A stretch of DNA of 23,829 bases from an uncultured Bacilli bacterium. GTDB taxonomy: Bacteria; Bacillota_I; Bacilli_A; RF39; UBA660. The stretch lies in assembly GCA_944332375.1 (NCBI GenBank), contig CALVJU010000029.1:1-23829 (forward strand), read 5' to 3'. How positions within the stretch are numbered: the first letter of the stretch is position 1; each line of letters opens with the position of its first letter. The notes below the pieces were generated by a model. The model did not search any database. It worked only from the letters and a program-made list of their open reading frames with translations, and was not told where the DNA came from. Shown here one piece after another: positions 21,627-23,829 of the stretch. The position numbers and the translations under genes are program-made.

Positions 21627-22593
21627 GAAAAGAAGAAGATTTTTATTACTGCCATTATTTTTTAGTTTTATTCTATTTGTAACAACATCTTATGCATGGT
21701 TTTCCAGTAACCGTGTAGTAAGTGTTGATTCATTAGATGTTCATGTTCAAGCAGATGGAGGACTAGAAGTCAGTACAGATGCGGTAAATTGGAAACAAGT
21801 TGTTACGGTACAAGATATTATGAATGCAAGACAGAATTATGGTAGTAGTGTCAATCAAGTTCCAGCTTCTTTATATCCTGTATCCACAGGAGGAACCATT
21901 GATGGAAATGGAAGATTAGAACTATTTCGTGGTGATGCGACGAATTTTGATTCGACAGATTTTATTTTAGTAACACAGAAAAGTGAAGAAACAGAAAGTT
22001 TTGGAGAAGATAGTGAAGGGATTTTTATCGCATTTGATTTATTTTTTAGAACAACCAACAATAAAGAACTTTATTTATCCAATAATTCAGAAGTAACCTA
22101 TTTAGGAGAAGAAAGTGTTGGTATTGAAAATGCGACCAGAGTTGCTTTCTTAGACGAGGGAACTGCGACAGATAGTAGTGGTGCGGCTCAGAGTCTAAGA
22201 GGGGCGACAGATGCGATTATCTGGGAACCGAACTATGATACACATACGGAATCTGGTGTGTTGAATGCGAGAAATGTCTATGGGATTACTACTTCACAGA
22301 CAGGTGGTGCACTTCTTCCATATGATGGTGTTACAAGTGAAATTGGAAGTGGGGATGGAGTTCTGATTCAAAATGCGAATAGTACGAATTATCCAAATTA
22401 TTTTAGAAGAGTGAATGTCGATATTTCAACACCGAGAAATAATGGAACAAATCAAAAGATATTGGATTTAGAGCCTTCAATTACAAAGATTAGAATTTAT
22501 ATGTGGTTAGAAGGTCAAGATGTGGATTGTGAGGACAATGCTTCTTACGGAGATATTAGTTTCCGTTTAGAATTTACAACGAATCCAGCGTAG
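21607..22593 (+). CDS. Secreted TasA-like surface protein with AWF leader
   Basis: This 328-residue protein has a basic start and a hydrophobic leader (about 12-29) ending T-T-S-Y-A-W-F-S-S-N, the pattern of SipW-processed proteins. A V-D-S-L-D-V-H-V-Q-A strand and a Ser/Thr/Asn-rich beta domain follow. The C-terminus I-R-I-Y-M-W-L-E-G-Q-D-V-D-C closely parallels that of the upstream protein (L-E-G-D-D-P-E-C), so they share a terminal module. GGAGGA (21591-21596) lies about 10 bases before the ATG, inside the upstream gene, so the two are coupled. It probably forms part of the extracellular structure. Confidence 0.75.
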   Translation: MKKKEDKKRRRFLLLPLFFSFILFVTTSYAWFSSNRVVSVDSLDVHVQADGGLEVSTDAVNWKQVVTVQDIMNARQNYGSSVNQVPASLYPVSTGGTIDGNGRLELFRGDATNFDSTDFILVTQKSEETESFGEDSEGIFIAFDLFFRTTNNKELYLSNNSEVTYLGEESVGIENATRVAFLDEGTATDSSGAAQSLRGATDAIIWEPNYDTHTESGVLNARNVYGITTSQTGGALLPYDGVTSEIGSGDGVLIQNANSTNYPNYFRRVNVDISTPRNNGTNQKILDLEPSITKIRIYMWLEGQDVDCEDNASYGDISFRLEFTTNPA

Positions 22594-22610
22594 TAAAGGA
22601 GGGAGAATGT

Positions 22611-23829
22611 ATGTTTCAAAAAAAGAAGAAAAAGAAAAAACAAGCTTGGTTACTTGCTCTTTTCGCATGTATTCTCCCGATTACAACGATCGCGTTTACT
22701 TATGGTGCCTTAAGACCAGATTCTGTAGAAACTGTCGTAAGAGGGGTAAATGGAGATACGGTATATATTGATGATTTAGATAGTGATTATTATTACTATA
22801 TGGGACAAAACTATACCAATAGTACCGATGGAAGTTTACCAACGTTAGAAAATAAAAATATTTATAGTGATGCGAATCTAGTCAAAACAACAGTGATTTA
22901 TGATGGAACAAGTTATGATGGAAAACATACTGGTTATGTATCTTTAACAGAACAACAGAGTAAGTATGTTTATTATAAATATTATCCACAGGAAAATGGG
23001 TATATTGAAATTGAACTGATTGATAATCCTTTTTCTGATCGTCCAACAGATCTCGCTTTCAATGGATGGGTAACAGATTATCAAGGGGCGGAGATTTCTT
23101 ATGACTCAGATTATTATAAACGTTATGTCAGAGTCCCTGTTGGAAATGCAACTGAGATTGAGATTCATATGTATGCTTCTTGGACCAATGCGACGGTAGC
23201 TTATGCCGGAGGGGGAACTTCTATTGATGAAGCACAAAATCAATTATTGAATGCTGGAATGCATGAGATTGAAACAGTCAATTATATTTATGAATTTCCA
23301 GAAGTTACCGGATACTATTTAGGTGGAACAATTACGACAACTGCTACAAAAAATAGTTGGTTTGGAAGTGCAGATGTAGATTATGGAACCTGTACGGATT
23401 GTTATGATGAAAATACATCTTATCATACAGAATATACTTGTCCAGCGCCATCATTTAGTTTTATGGAAACAGGAACAAAAACGAATACCTGCAATGTTTA
23501 TTATTTGCAAGATGAAAGTGATTCTTTTCAACTAGGAAGTACTTATTATGAAATCAATCGTGGAAGTTTTGTTGATGCGAATTTAGAACCAATTATTATT
23601 GGAACAGAAGATAGTAATTTATTTGATGAAGATAGTAATATGTCTGGATATTATCGTCAAGTTCAAATTAGTTATAATCAATCAGTAACAGGTTATTATG
23701 ACCAATCTGGAACTGTACAAAGTGGAACATGTACGAATCGAAATGGATGTTCTGTTTATCAATTGATTCAATTCTATAATAGTTCCGGAGAGGAAGAAAT
23801 TCTAGATCCAGATGTGACTTATTATTATT
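22611..23829 (+). CDS. Large InlB-repeat-like surface protein, 3'-partial
   Basis: This reading frame runs open for 406 codons to the window end, with no stop, so the gene is incomplete here. It opens with seven consecutive lysines, a hydrophobic leader (about 12-30) and a Tyr/Asn/Gly-rich secreted part. Residues near 150-200 (F-N-G-W, then a strand and M-Y-A-S-W) look like an InlB/Flg_new-type repeat of gut-Firmicutes adhesins. Several cysteines (C-T-D-C and later C-P, C-N) suggest disulfides. AAAGGAGGGAGA (22595-22606) is an excellent ribosome site; an ATG at 22607 is out of frame and closes soon. It follows the upstream gene by 17 bases with no terminator. It is probably a major surface adhesin or fibre tip of the cluster; a C-terminal anchor, if any, is outside the window. 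Confidence 0.75.
   Translation, partial: MFQKKKKKKKQAWLLALFACILPITTIAFTYGALRPDSVETVVRGVNGDTVYIDDLDSDYYYYMGQNYTNSTDGSLPTLENKNIYSDANLVKTTVIYDGTSYDGKHTGYVSLTEQQSKYVYYKYYPQENGYIEIELIDNPFSDRPTDLAFNGWVTDYQGAEISYDSDYYKRYVRVPVGNATEIEIHMYASWTNATVAYAGGGTSIDEAQNQLLNAGMHEIETVNYIYEFPEVTGYYLGGTITTTATKNSWFGSADVDYGTCTDCYDENTSYHTEYTCPAPSFSFMETGTKTNTCNVYYLQDESDSFQLGSTYYEINRGSFVDANLEPIIIGTEDSNLFDEDSNMSGYYRQVQISYNQSVTGYYDQSGTVQSGTCTNRNGCSVYQLIQFYNSSGEEEILDPDVTYYY

Noticed and set aside
1..23829. Alternative genetic code (TGA as Trp), suggested by the Mollicutes-like composition
   Set aside because: TGA ends several genes at the expected place (for example at 729-731 and in yabP), and Trp is TGG throughout conserved proteins.
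1..23829. tRNA, rRNA, CRISPR arrays, insertion sequences, riboswitches
   Set aside because: Looked for by eye on both strands. No cloverleaf, regular spaced repeats, transposase or long structured leader was found.

Overview
The window is AT-rich DNA with a standard bacterial code (TGA is used as stop, Trp is TGG) and many TTG and GTG start codons. Sporulation genes (yabG, spoVG, yabP, yabQ, spoVIF) beside the Firmicutes pairs recU-ponA and engB/der point to an endospore-forming, low-GC Firmicute. SpoVIF and the veg/yabG/yabPQ-divIC gene order suggest class Bacilli, perhaps an uncultured gut lineage near the Erysipelotrichales. That placement is inference; no rRNA or marker search was possible.

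Region 1 (1-2600) is the end of an ABC-2-type exporter operon: one ATPase and three integral membrane proteins, closed by a terminator. Region 2 (2645-6067) is a compact sporulation and cell-division block: yabG, veg, spoVG, yabP, yabQ, divIC and nnrD. In Bacillus subtilis these genes are spread over a longer stretch with many others between them. Region 3 (6066-9684, minus strand) is recU-ponA, encoding the Holliday-junction resolvase and a class A penicillin-binding protein. Region 4 (9766-12621) is engB, an unknown gene, der and spoVIF.

Region 5 (12708 to the window end) is the unusual part. After an orphan gene (12708-13376), one tight operon (13437-19682) encodes, in order: a SipW-like protein that has lost the catalytic Ser and His; a membrane-anchored surface protein; an unknown cytosolic protein; a membrane-anchored McrB-like AAA+ ATPase; a protein resembling the DUF2357 (McrC-side) family but with no visible nuclease domain; an intact SipW-type signal peptidase; and a TasA/camelysin-like surface protein. 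A convergent TasA-like gene follows on the minus strand. Beyond it lie a small membrane protein and a second operon of surface proteins, the last being a large InlB-repeat-like protein cut off by the window end.

The working reading is that the signal peptidase processes the small surface proteins, which may form fibres as TasA does. The McrB/DUF2357-like pair and the unknown protein would form a membrane-bound machine for assembling or controlling this surface structure. The coupling rests on operon structure only. This is the best candidate for an undescribed system.

Promoters are unusually readable. Many carry an extended -10 (TGATAWAAT or close), and several genes end in hairpins that overlap their stop codons. 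No tRNA, rRNA, CRISPR array or insertion sequence was seen, and there is no gene-free stretch over 300 bases.
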